Assembly: GCA_023392125.1 (NCBI GenBank)
Contig: JAEVZS010000030.1
Location: 186,001-250,000, forward strand
From: Bacteroidota bacterium
GTDB lineage: Bacteria > Bacteroidota > Bacteroidia > Cytophagales > Cytophagaceae
Direction: 5' to 3'
Length of the DNA stretch: 64,000 nt
Shown here piece by piece: positions 8,182 to 16,564 of the stretch (its first letter is position 1; every line of letters begins with the position of its first letter). The notes under the pieces are model-generated. The model was not told where the DNA came from. It did no database searches and was given only the letters and a program-made list of their open reading frames with translations. The translations under genes and the position numbers were made by a program.

Positions 8182-10074
8182 ATGAAAAAGCTGTGTTTTT
8201 TTGCATGTATTCTGATCTGTAATTCAGTTCTGGGGCAGGCGGTCTCGATTCCTGATGTTATTTACTTTGCCGGTTTAAGGCTGGAACTGACCAATCATGT
8301 TCAGAGAACGCTGCAGACAGAGGTTGAAAATATAAGACGAAATGAAAAGTATTTCCGGATGAAGGTAGACCGGGCAGATCTTTATTTTCCTATAATAGAG
8401 CGAATATTTGAAGAAGAAGGGCTGCCTGATGAGTTTAAATATCTTGCCTTACAGGAAAGCAGCCTGATTCCCGATGCCGTGTCGACCTCCAATGCGGTGG
8501 GATACTGGCAGTTTAAAAAAGAATCAGCAGAAGAGGTCGGGCTACGGTGTGATCATCATGTGGATGAACGAATGAATATCGCATCGGCTTCGAGGGGAGC
8601 AGCAAGATATCTCAAGCGAAATAACGGAGTATTGCAAAACTGGATTTACTCCCTGCTGTCGTATAATACGGGTCTGGGTGGTGTGCGCAAGGAGGTTGAG
8701 GACAGATATATCGGCGCTTCCACCATGAAAATCACGGATAAAATGCACTGGTACGTGATTCGGTTTCTTGCTCATAAGATAGCCTATGAGAATGAAGTCG
8801 GAAAGAACCCGGACAAGAGCATGTACCTGGTGGAGTATAAAGGAGCGGGGCTTAAGTCTTCGGGAGAAATAGCCGCAGAAGTTTCGTTGTCGCAGGAGGA
8901 GATTGAGGGGCATAATAAATGGATGCTCAAGGGAAAGGTGCCCAACGATAAAGAGTATTCGGTGATTCTGCCTGTACCAGCCTATGATTATGCGAGAGTA
9001 GTCGCATTGGTTGGCGCTTCTTCTCCGGTAGCCTCGGCTCAGGGAAGTCCGCAGCAAGGAACTGTTGATTCTGCACCTCAGGCCGGTGTGAAAAATAAAA
9101 AGAAAAAGCAGGTCCCCGAGATACAGGATATATTGAAGCCGGATGCTGTTATTATTACTATTCATAATAAGTTGAGGGCCGTACTGACCAGAGAAAGTGA
9201 TAGCTTTGAGCGAATTGCCAATGCAGCAAATATTTCGCTGGAAAATCTGAGATTGTACAATGAGCTTAATAAGACATCCAGACTGGAACCGGGGAAGTAT
9301 TATTATATCCAGCCCAAGAGAAATAAAGCGCTTGTTTCCGAGCATGTGGTTCAACCGGGAGAAACTATATGGGCTATAGCGCAGGAATATGGTGTCCGGA
9401 CTAATGCTATCAGAAAAAATAACCGGATGACACTCCGGGAAGAGGTAAAACCAGGCCGCGTGCTTTTGTTGAGAAGCAGGCTCAAGAAGGGAGAAAAGCC
9501 GGTTTATCAGACAATCCCTAAAAAAGAAACCAGACCAGCTTTGCCACAGGAAGAAAAAAGTACAGTTGTAGCCGAGAAAAAGCCAGTGGAAAACAGTAAA
9601 GCAACCGTGGAAACTGCCAAATCAGAGCAGTCGCAGAAAGGCACGGAGCCGGTAGCTGTAAAACCGGCCGTTCAAACCCAGCCGGTTGTTGAAATTAAGA
9701 AAGTGTCATTGCCGGCTGAAAATAAGCCGGAGCCGGTAGCCGAAGCTGCCATGACGCATATGGTAGAGCAGGGAGAAACATTGTATGGTTTGTCCAGAAT
9801 GTATAATGTAGCTATAGACTCGCTTAAAAGCTGGAATGATCTTTCCGGAGGCCTGAGAACTGGGCAAATCATTATCGTCGGAAAGAAAGCAGTTCCGGAA
9901 GCCCTGAAAACAACGGAACCCGCAAAGCAGGTTGAGCATATTGTTCAGACCGGAGAAACACTATATCGCATATCTAAACTTTATGGTAAAACAGTAGAGG
10001 AGATTATGCTCTGGAATAATAAAACGGATTCTGCAGTGTCAGTGGGAGAGTTATTAAAAATTGTTGTAGATTAG
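8182..10074 (+). CDS. Membrane-bound lytic transglycosylase (MltD-like) with about four LysM domains
   Basis: 630 residues. A signal peptide (to about residue 19, LGQ) is followed by an SLT goose-type lysozyme domain (about 65-210); the catalytic glutamate is E92 in LALQESSL, and GYWQFK and SYNTGLGG are conserved. A Lys/Gln-rich linker follows. LysM modules lie at about 320-370 (divergent), 392-437 (HVVQPGETIWAIA), 533-577 (HMVEQGETLYGLS) and 586-630 (HIVQTGETLYRIS). A Pro/Lys/Val-rich disordered linker (about 440-530) separates them. It should cleave glycan strands in the periplasm and bind peptidoglycan. ATG at 8182 is one base after the previous stop, implying translational coupling. Confidence 0.93.
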   Translation: MKKLCFFACILICNSVLGQAVSIPDVIYFAGLRLELTNHVQRTLQTEVENIRRNEKYFRMKVDRADLYFPIIERIFEEEGLPDEFKYLALQESSLIPDAVSTSNAVGYWQFKKESAEEVGLRCDHHVDERMNIASASRGAARYLKRNNGVLQNWIYSLLSYNTGLGGVRKEVEDRYIGASTMKITDKMHWYVIRFLAHKIAYENEVGKNPDKSMYLVEYKGAGLKSSGEIAAEVSLSQEEIEGHNKWMLKGKVPNDKEYSVILPVPAYDYARVVALVGASSPVASAQGSPQQGTVDSAPQAGVKNKKKKQVPEIQDILKPDAVIITIHNKLRAVLTRESDSFERIANAANISLENLRLYNELNKTSRLEPGKYYYIQPKRNKALVSEHVVQPGETIWAIAQEYGVRTNAIRKNNRMTLREEVKPGRVLLLRSRLKKGEKPVYQTIPKKETRPALPQEEKSTVVAEKKPVENSKATVETAKSEQSQKGTEPVAVKPAVQTQPVVEIKKVSLPAENKPEPVAEAAMTHMVEQGETLYGLSRMYNVAIDSLKSWNDLSGGLRTGQIIIVGKKAVPEALKTTEPAKQVEHIVQTGETLYRISKLYGKTVEEIMLWNNKTDSAVSVGELLKIVVD

Positions 10075-10111
10075 ATTGTATAATGTGTAACTGAGCATAA
10101 ATTAATAAACA

Positions 10112-13100
10112 TTGAAAGCCTCGGGATCAGACATCCTGGAAAGTAATTTTGCCGGACAGATACTAAATGATCTGGATGATGCGATTCTGGTTACAAACGC
10201 CGCTCTTTGTATTGAATTTGCCAACAAACCCTCTTATTCCCTGTTAAGAAAATCCGAACCGGAATTAATATGCAGACATCTGACAGATTTATTTCCGGAG
10301 CTCAAGGTAGTTCTTCCGGGGCAGTACAAAGCTGGACAGAAAATCAAAACAGAGGTGATATGGAGGTTTAATGAGGCCGAGTTTTCTCTGCGGCTCGTTC
10401 TTTCACCTGTTTTTAAAGGCAACAATAATGATCAGTTTTTTGGTCTGCTTGTCAGAATTCCGGAAGTCAGCATACCAGAGGAGGAAAAATACAAAGCGCT
10501 GTTTAAGGATGTGCAGGAAGGTATTATCGTTATGGATAATACGTCGGCTATTGTCGAGGTCAATCCGGCAGCCTGTGCAATCTTCGAAATTGACTCTGCC
10601 GAATTTATAAAGCTCCGGGTGCGCAATATATTTCCCCATAATTCAGACTCGGAGTCCGACCGGTTGTGGATGGAGTTTATTAAGAAGGGACGGCTTTCCG
10701 GATTCTATAAGTTTTTACTGAAATCAGGTAAGTACCGCTACATAGAGTTTAAGGCAACAACTAACTTTATGCCGGGTCTCCATCTGGCAATTTTTATTGA
10801 TGTAACCGAAAAGCGCAATGCCCAGAATGCTCTCAAAGTTTCAGAATCTCAGCTAAAAGCTATTTTCAATAGTACCTCTCAGCTTATTATTTTACTGGAT
10901 CTTAATTTCCGGATTCTGCAGATAAATAAAATGGCAGGCATGCATATTTTTCAGTTTACCGGCCGAAAAGATGTAATTGGCTATTCCATATATAGTTTTC
11001 TGGATGAAATCATTGATCAGGGGCTGGGGCCGGGTTTTTACGTTGAGAGAGTACTGCGTGGAGAAGCTGCTTCCTTTGAGTGCAGATTGAAAAGCTTTCC
11101 GGATTGCTGGTACGAGGTAACGATTACTCCGGTATATGATAAATATTTAAAAATAGATTCTCTGTGTGTTAGCGCTCTGGATGTGTCTCTGAGGAAGAGA
11201 GCAGAACTGTCGCTTGCTTCCAGCGAAGCCCGATTCCGCTCGCTGGTTCAGAATTCCAATGACCTTATTACTATTTTAAGTCCGCAGGGTAAAATACTAT
11301 ATCTTGGTTCCAGTCTGTATAAGATTCTTGGATATAAGGATAAAGATCTGGCTAATTCCGGTTTATTTGATCTGGTAATACATGATGATGTTCCTGTTCT
11401 GAAAAATCTGCTCAGAGAGGTTATTAAAAATAATGAAGACAGCTATGCCCTTGAGTTTAAGATTAGGCATGCTGAAGGCTACTATATTCACCTGGAAGCC
11501 ATTTTCAACAATCAGCTTGACAATAGTTTTATCAATGGTATTATAATGAATGCCAGAGATATTACAATGAGGAAATTGCAGGAAGAAAATCTGCGTCTGC
11601 TGGAAAGAGCTATTGATTCCAGTGAAAACGGAATACTGATCACAGATCCCGGTAAGCCGGGAAACCCGCTTATATATGTAAACAAGGCTTTTAAACGGAT
11701 TACTGGCTTTGACTGGACTGATATGATCGGGAAGAATATGGATATCTTAATGGGGGAGGAGACTGATCCGAACTTGCATCTGTCTCTGGGCAAGGCGATG
11801 GAGACGGGAAAAGGGATTTCCATGTTAATGAAAAACTACCGGAAGGATGGTATCCCTTTCTGGAATGATCTGACGATTTCCCCCGTTTTTAACAGCGAAA
11901 ATAATCTGACCAACTTTATCGGGGTAATCAATGATGTTACGGAAAAGAAAAATGCGGAGGATGCACTTAAAGAAATTATCAGTGGTCTGGCCAGTGTCTC
12001 GGAACAGGAATTTTTCGAAACTCTTGTCCGGTATTTATCCTGGTCAGTTCGTTCGGATATCATATTTATAACAGAAGTCACAGAAAGCGGAACATTGTGG
12101 ACCAAGGCCTTCCTGTATGACGGGACTATAATTCCGGATATGGAGCTCATTGACCGTGATGCTCCCTGGTATCGGGTAGTAGATGAAAAGAAGGCCATTT
12201 ATGTTGAAGACATAAATGGCGGTTTTCCTTCATGTGAACACATACCTGAAGGATTTACCTGCTTTCTTGGTGTTCCTCTGCTGACATCCAGCGGTACTAT
12301 AGTCGGAGTGCTGGGAGCTGTTAACAGAGGCAATTTCCAGAATCTTCCGTTTCTTGAGTCGCTGCTCAATTTGTTTTCAGTAAGAACATCTGCCGAACTG
12401 GAAAGGCAGCAATATATGAAATCCTTAAAGGAAAGTGAGGAAAAATTCCGTGCGCTTGCTGAAAACTCTCCGGATCTTATTCTGATATATAATTTGCTGG
12501 AAAGAAAGGTTGAATACATTAATAAAAGCCATTTTTTAGGCTATACAGATAAGGAATTGTCGGATACCAATAACTGGCTGGGGACTTACCACGAAGAAGA
12601 TCAGGCTCAGGTAATGGATTATCTGCTAAAGACAATTAAAGGTCAGAGTGACAGTGAAAAAAGTATTGATCTGAGACTTCGGCGAAAAGATGGTGTATAC
12701 GAATGGGCGACCAATTGCATATCTATTTTGGAGAAAGCGGGTAAATGGACCAAAAGAATTCTGATTAATGTTAATGTAATCACCGAACGCAAAAAAGCGG
12801 AAGAGGCGCTCAGGGAAAGTGAGGACAGATTAAAAGCGCTCACCGAAAATACCAATGATCTTCTTTTTTCAGTTGATTCTTCTCTTGCTTTTTCAACAAT
12901 GAATACTGCTTTCGTAAACTTTATGAAGCAGGTGTATTCAAAGAAAGTAGAAATAGGACAGTCTGCTGCCCATGTTTTTACAAGTGAGCTCTTTAATTCG
13001 GAGTGGGCCAAGCTTATCAGAAAATCCTTGAAGAACAAGCGACTGGTCAAGGAAATCAATGTCAATCCAGCGTTTGGAAACGAATCTTTTGAAGTTCTTT

Positions 13101-13885
13101 TTAACCCGATATGCTCAGAAGGACTGGAAGTGCGGGGGGTGAGTGTTTTTGCCAGAGACATCACGCGGAGAAAAAAGGCCGAGAATGATATTAAACGGGC
13201 AAACTTTGAGCTGGACAGTTTTGTCTACCGGGCCTCTCATGATCTGAGAGCTCCTCTGCGATCGGTTATGGGGCTGATTAGTCTTGTAAAGATGGAGAGT
13301 TCTGATGAGCAGAGAGATGAATACCTGAATCTTGCCAATAAGAGCATTATAAAGCTGGATAGTTTTATCGGAGACCTTACAGATTTTTCCCGCAACAGCC
13401 GTATGGAGATTAATTTCAAACAAATTGATCTTAATGCTGTAATTGATGATACCGTAGAACGGCTCCAGTTTATGGAGAAAGCGCATCGGATAACCATTTA
13501 TAAAAACCTGGAGCCGGATAGTATGCTTTTTTCCGACCAGACAAGAGTTTCCATCATTATTCAGAACTTGCTGTCCAATGCGATTAAATATCAGAATGAA
13601 TATGCCGAAAGCTCATACTGTGAGGTAGGATTCCGGCATCTGAGCCATCGGGAGGTAGAAATATGGGTTACGGATAATGGAAAAGGGATAAAGAAAGAAT
13701 TGCAAAACCGTGTTTTTGATATGTTTTTCAGAGCATCTCACGATTCATATGGTTCAGGACTAGGTTTGTACATAACAAAACAGGTAGTGGAAAAGCTCAA
13801 CGGGACCATTACACTTAAATCTATACCTGGTCAGGGAACTTCTTTTTCCATAATCTTTCCGGTTCAGGTAACCAGGGCTGTTTAA
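10112..13885 (+). CDS. Large cytoplasmic multi-PAS/GAF sensor histidine kinase, TTG start
   Basis: 1257 residues. The start must be TTG at 10112: an in-frame TAA lies at 10106-10108 and the first in-frame ATG is ~140 codons in, which would remove a whole PAS domain. Domains in order: PAS (~15-110), PAS (~127-235), PAS (~245-360), PAS (~370-490), a LOV-like PAS (~495-620), GAF (~625-775), PAS (~780-900), PAS (~905-1035), HisKA with RASHDLRAP, and HATPase_c with NLLSNAIKY, DNGKGI and GSGLGLYI. No transmembrane helix, so it senses cytoplasmic signals. The LOV-like domain has GKNMDIL where photoactive LOV domains have GxNCRFL. Likely partner is the receiver protein at 14205. Confidence 0.9.
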   Translation: MKASGSDILESNFAGQILNDLDDAILVTNAALCIEFANKPSYSLLRKSEPELICRHLTDLFPELKVVLPGQYKAGQKIKTEVIWRFNEAEFSLRLVLSPVFKGNNNDQFFGLLVRIPEVSIPEEEKYKALFKDVQEGIIVMDNTSAIVEVNPAACAIFEIDSAEFIKLRVRNIFPHNSDSESDRLWMEFIKKGRLSGFYKFLLKSGKYRYIEFKATTNFMPGLHLAIFIDVTEKRNAQNALKVSESQLKAIFNSTSQLIILLDLNFRILQINKMAGMHIFQFTGRKDVIGYSIYSFLDEIIDQGLGPGFYVERVLRGEAASFECRLKSFPDCWYEVTITPVYDKYLKIDSLCVSALDVSLRKRAELSLASSEARFRSLVQNSNDLITILSPQGKILYLGSSLYKILGYKDKDLANSGLFDLVIHDDVPVLKNLLREVIKNNEDSYALEFKIRHAEGYYIHLEAIFNNQLDNSFINGIIMNARDITMRKLQEENLRLLERAIDSSENGILITDPGKPGNPLIYVNKAFKRITGFDWTDMIGKNMDILMGEETDPNLHLSLGKAMETGKGISMLMKNYRKDGIPFWNDLTISPVFNSENNLTNFIGVINDVTEKKNAEDALKEIISGLASVSEQEFFETLVRYLSWSVRSDIIFITEVTESGTLWTKAFLYDGTIIPDMELIDRDAPWYRVVDEKKAIYVEDINGGFPSCEHIPEGFTCFLGVPLLTSSGTIVGVLGAVNRGNFQNLPFLESLLNLFSVRTSAELERQQYMKSLKESEEKFRALAENSPDLILIYNLLERKVEYINKSHFLGYTDKELSDTNNWLGTYHEEDQAQVMDYLLKTIKGQSDSEKSIDLRLRRKDGVYEWATNCISILEKAGKWTKRILINVNVITERKKAEEALRESEDRLKALTENTNDLLFSVDSSLAFSTMNTAFVNFMKQVYSKKVEIGQSAAHVFTSELFNSEWAKLIRKSLKNKRLVKEINVNPAFGNESFEVLFNPICSEGLEVRGVSVFARDITRRKKAENDIKRANFELDSFVYRASHDLRAPLRSVMGLISLVKMESSDEQRDEYLNLANKSIIKLDSFIGDLTDFSRNSRMEINFKQIDLNAVIDDTVERLQFMEKAHRITIYKNLEPDSMLFSDQTRVSIIIQNLLSNAIKYQNEYAESSYCEVGFRHLSHREVEIWVTDNGKGIKKELQNRVFDMFFRASHDSYGSGLGLYITKQVVEKLNGTITLKSIPGQGTSFSIIFPVQVTRAV

Positions 13886-14204
13886 TGTATTTTTTTTTAT
13901 AGTCTGAAATAATGTTAACTGTTTATATATTAACAGAATTTGTTGTTATGTATTTTTGCCTGAATGGTACTGACAGGATTCAGAATTGATTTGGATATAG
14001 GAATTCTGTAAATTAAATCCCGATGTCGGACTGATTCGGATCAGGCTGATGACACCAAGCTTTTTGACCGGCTAAGCATAGCGATGCTTGTTTTTTGACC
14101 GGCCAGACGGTTTTGAAAATACTCTTTGTAACAGTATTCAGGATAACCGAAAAGACAGGAATTCAGAGAAAGCACGTGAAATTAAACCATTTTGAAATTA
14201 GACT
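13886..14204. other. 319-bp non-coding gap with a repeat and hairpin
   Basis: Between the kinase and receiver genes. It contains a direct repeat of TTTTTGACCGGC (14061-14072 and 14092-14103) flanking a small hairpin (see the terminator entry). No credible ORF. The downstream part (14104-14204) should carry the promoter of the receiver gene, but I see no clear TAnnTTTG. Confidence 0.5.
14074..14097 (+). terminator. Probable terminator between the kinase and response regulator
   Basis: AAGCAT (14074-14079) pairs with ATGCTT (14084-14089) around a 4-nt loop and is followed by G and a T6 run (14091-14096). The stem is short, so activity may be partial. Confidence 0.45.
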
Positions 14205-14606
14205 ATGCAGGTTCCCTTTTCAACTATAATGTTGGTGGATGATAACGAGACTGATAATTTTATTCACAAAAGAGTGATTGAATTATCAGGATTTGCCAAT
14301 GATATTATAATAAAAAACTCAGGAAAAAGCGCTCTGGAATTTTTGCAGACCAATGCCAGAGCTATAGAAAAACTGCCTGATATCATCTTTCTTGATATTA
14401 ACATGCCGATTGTCGATGGTTTTGTTTTTTTATTTGAGTTTGAAAATTTTTCGGATGCAATAAAAGAAAAATCAAAGATTGTGATTCTTTCCAGCTCGGA
14501 TAGTAAAAGAGATATTGACCGGATTGTAGATAATGAATACGTTGTTCATTTCATAACCAAACCGCTGTCGGAGGAAGCGCTCGAGGCCCTGAAAAAGAAG
14601 CTTTGA
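14205..14606 (+). CDS. Single-domain response regulator (receiver only)
   Basis: 133 residues, all one REC domain. The acidic pocket is LVDDNETD, the phosphoacceptor is the Asp in FLDINMP, the switch Ser is in ILSSSD, and the conserved Lys is in TKPL. No output domain, so it probably works by protein-protein contact or as a shuttle in a phosphorelay. It lies 319 bp after the large kinase on the same strand and is clearly related to the receiver at 37155 (shared LPDxIxLDINMPIxxGFxFL pattern). The cyanobacterial Rcp1-type regulators are the nearest architectural match. Confidence 0.92.
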   Translation: MQVPFSTIMLVDDNETDNFIHKRVIELSGFANDIIIKNSGKSALEFLQTNARAIEKLPDIIFLDINMPIVDGFVFLFEFENFSDAIKEKSKIVILSSSDSKRDIDRIVDNEYVVHFITKPLSEEALEALKKKL

Positions 14607-14628
14607 TATTCCGTTTTTACCGGAATAT
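14606..14628. terminator. Weak hairpin after the response regulator
   Basis: ATATTCCG (14606-14613) pairs with CGGAATAT (14621-14628); the loop is TTTTTAC. It begins at the end of the stop codon. There is no downstream T-run, so it may stabilise the 3' end rather than terminate. Confidence 0.35.
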
Positions 14629-14735
14629 GTACCAAGTAGCCGGGAAAGCAATCCAGACAGAATGGAGGATTATATATTTTGAACAGAAAGAAGAGGCGTA
14701 TTGACCAGCCATCTAAAAATTTGTAATTTGCATCA

Positions 14736-15884
14736 ATGGAAAATTTCGTTGTTTCTGCCAGGAAGTATCGTCCGCAGACTTTTGATAGTGTTGTAGGGCA
14801 GTCGCATATCACTACTACGTTAAAAAATGCGATTAAAAACAACCACCTGGCGCAGGCTTTTCTTTTTTGCGGACCAAGAGGGGTTGGTAAAACGACCAAC
14901 GCCAGGATTCTTGCAAAAACAATCAACTGTCAGAATCTTACAACGGAAATTGAAGCCTGTAATGAATGCGAATCATGCAAAAGCTTTAATACAGGAAGTT
15001 CGCTTAATATTCATGAGCTTGATGCTGCATCTAACAACTCTGTAGACGACATAAGAAGCCTGGTCGATCAGGTCCGATATCCGCCGCAAAATGGAAAATA
15101 CAAGATCTATATCATAGATGAGGTGCACATGCTTTCAAATCAGGCATTTAATGCTTTTCTGAAAACGCTTGAGGAACCGCCTTCCTATGCCATTTTTATT
15201 CTGGCGACAACGGAAAAACACAAGATTATTCCAACCATCCTTTCACGCTGTCAGATATTTGATTTTAACAGAATTCAGGTAAAGGATATATCCGATCATC
15301 TTGCACATATAGCTCAAAAAGAAAATATAAGCGCTGAGGGACAGGCGCTTCATTTAATTGCTCAGAAAGCGGACGGAGCCCTGCGTGATGCTCTGTCTAT
15401 GTTTGACCTGATTGTAACCTTCAGTTCGGACAATACCATCACTTATAAGAAGACAATAGATAATCTGCACATACTCGATTATGATTATTATTTTAAGATG
15501 ACCGATATGCTGCATGAGGAAAATGTCCCGGAAGTCTTCCTGACCTATGACAAAATTATTCGGGATGGTTTTGACGGACATAATTTTATTGTAGGATTGA
15601 GTGAGCATTTCAGAAATCTCCTGGTCTGTAAAGACCCGGCGACTATCAGATTGCTGGAAGTGTCCGATGAGGTACAGAAAAAATATCAGGCTCAGGCTCA
15701 GAAAATTCCATTGTCTTTTCTGGTAACAGCCCTGAATATTTCCAATACCTGCGATTTGCAGTATAAGAGCGCAAAAAATGCCCGCTTACATGTAGAGCTG
15801 GCTTTAATTAAGATGGCGTATCTCAATTCGGCCATTAATCTCGCTGATCTTGCTACTGAGTTAAAAAAAAAAGCAGTAGTCTGA
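14736..15884 (+). CDS. dnaX: DNA polymerase III gamma subunit (unshifted dnaX product)
   Basis: 382 residues if the ribosome stays in frame: after Leu-Lys-Lys-Lys it reads Ala-Val-Val and stops at TGA (15882-15884). Walker A is GPRGVGKTT, a four-cysteine zinc module follows (INCQ...ACNECESC), Walker B is IIDEVHMLS and the arginine-finger/sensor region is ATTEKHKIIPTILSRC. It is the ATPase motor of the sliding-clamp loader. Gamma lacks the tau C-terminal contacts; making both from one gene is established in E. coli (ribosomal) and Thermus (transcript slippage). Confidence 0.88.
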   Translation: MENFVVSARKYRPQTFDSVVGQSHITTTLKNAIKNNHLAQAFLFCGPRGVGKTTNARILAKTINCQNLTTEIEACNECESCKSFNTGSSLNIHELDAASNNSVDDIRSLVDQVRYPPQNGKYKIYIIDEVHMLSNQAFNAFLKTLEEPPSYAIFILATTEKHKIIPTILSRCQIFDFNRIQVKDISDHLAHIAQKENISAEGQALHLIAQKADGALRDALSMFDLIVTFSSDNTITYKKTIDNLHILDYDYYFKMTDMLHEENVPEVFLTYDKIIRDGFDGHNFIVGLSEHFRNLLVCKDPATIRLLEVSDEVQKKYQAQAQKIPLSFLVTALNISNTCDLQYKSAKNARLHVELALIKMAYLNSAINLADLATELKKKAVV

Positions 15885-16438
15885 GTAGTACGGCTGATGC
15901 CGGTAAACAGACGGGCTCAGGAGCTTTACCCGCAGAAACTGAAAAAGCCAGGGAGGAAGTTCAGCTAAAAAGCACCTTAAAAATACCATCCTTAAAGACC
16001 CTACAGTCTACTGTTCAGACGCCTGCTTTTACGACTGAAAAGAAAGAACAGCCGGAACAGATAGCGCGAAATGAAGCATTTACAAAGGATCAGGTAATTG
16101 CGGCCTGGCAGGAATATACCCTGAGATTTAAGGAAGAAGGTAAAAAGTCAGAATCCATTATTCTTGACAGACATCTGGAGTTTACCGATGATTTTACTGT
16201 CCGGATCAAGCTGGATAATTTTGTTCAAATGGATTTGCTTAATACGTTTAAGCCGGATCTGCTGAATTTTATCCGAAGCAGGATCAACAACTCAGCCATC
16301 AATCTTATTGCTGAAATTTCGGAGGAAGAGGCAGTTAAGCTTATCTATACATCCAATGACAAGTTTAAATACCTGGCCGAAAAGCATCCTATTCTGGGAG
16401 AGATGAAGAAACGGTTCGGGCTGGATACAGATTTCTGA
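14736..16438 (+). CDS. dnaX: DNA polymerase III tau subunit, made by -1 frameshift
   Basis: Reading from the ATG at 14736 and shifting -1 within the A10 run at 15863-15872 gives a continuous 567-residue protein. The N-terminal part is the AAA+ clamp-loader ATPase shared with gamma. After the shift come a hydrophilic linker (Ser/Thr/Glu/Gln-rich, bases ~15873-16080) and a C-terminal domain starting near FTKDQVIAAWQEYTLRFKEE and ending at KKRFGLDTDF, which resembles the tau domain that contacts the polymerase and helicase. The downstream frame has no stop until 16438 and encodes conserved-looking protein, so it is not a chance ORF. A one-base sequencing error in the A-run would make the gene continuous. 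Confidence 0.85.
15863..15872 (+). promoter_or_regulatory. dnaX: dnaX slippery sequence (A10) for frameshift or transcript slippage
   Basis: Ten consecutive A residues read as TTA AAA AAA AAA G in the zero frame. The zero frame stops 10-12 bases later (TGA 15882-15884) while the -1 frame stays open for about 190 codons. Possible downstream structures are CGGC-TGAT-GCCG (15891-15902) and GGTAAA/TTTACC (15902-15907 with 15925-15930). The long homopolymer favours RNA polymerase slippage. Confidence 0.75.
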
Positions 16439-16564
16439 TCATGGCAGATTCCGGATTTTTTTATTTACAGGTTTTGTTTGGCTGAGTATTTGTAAACACA
16501 TTTCCGGATAGCCGGTTGATTCGGCAGCTATTGATGTTAACATATTGACTTTTTACTATATTGT

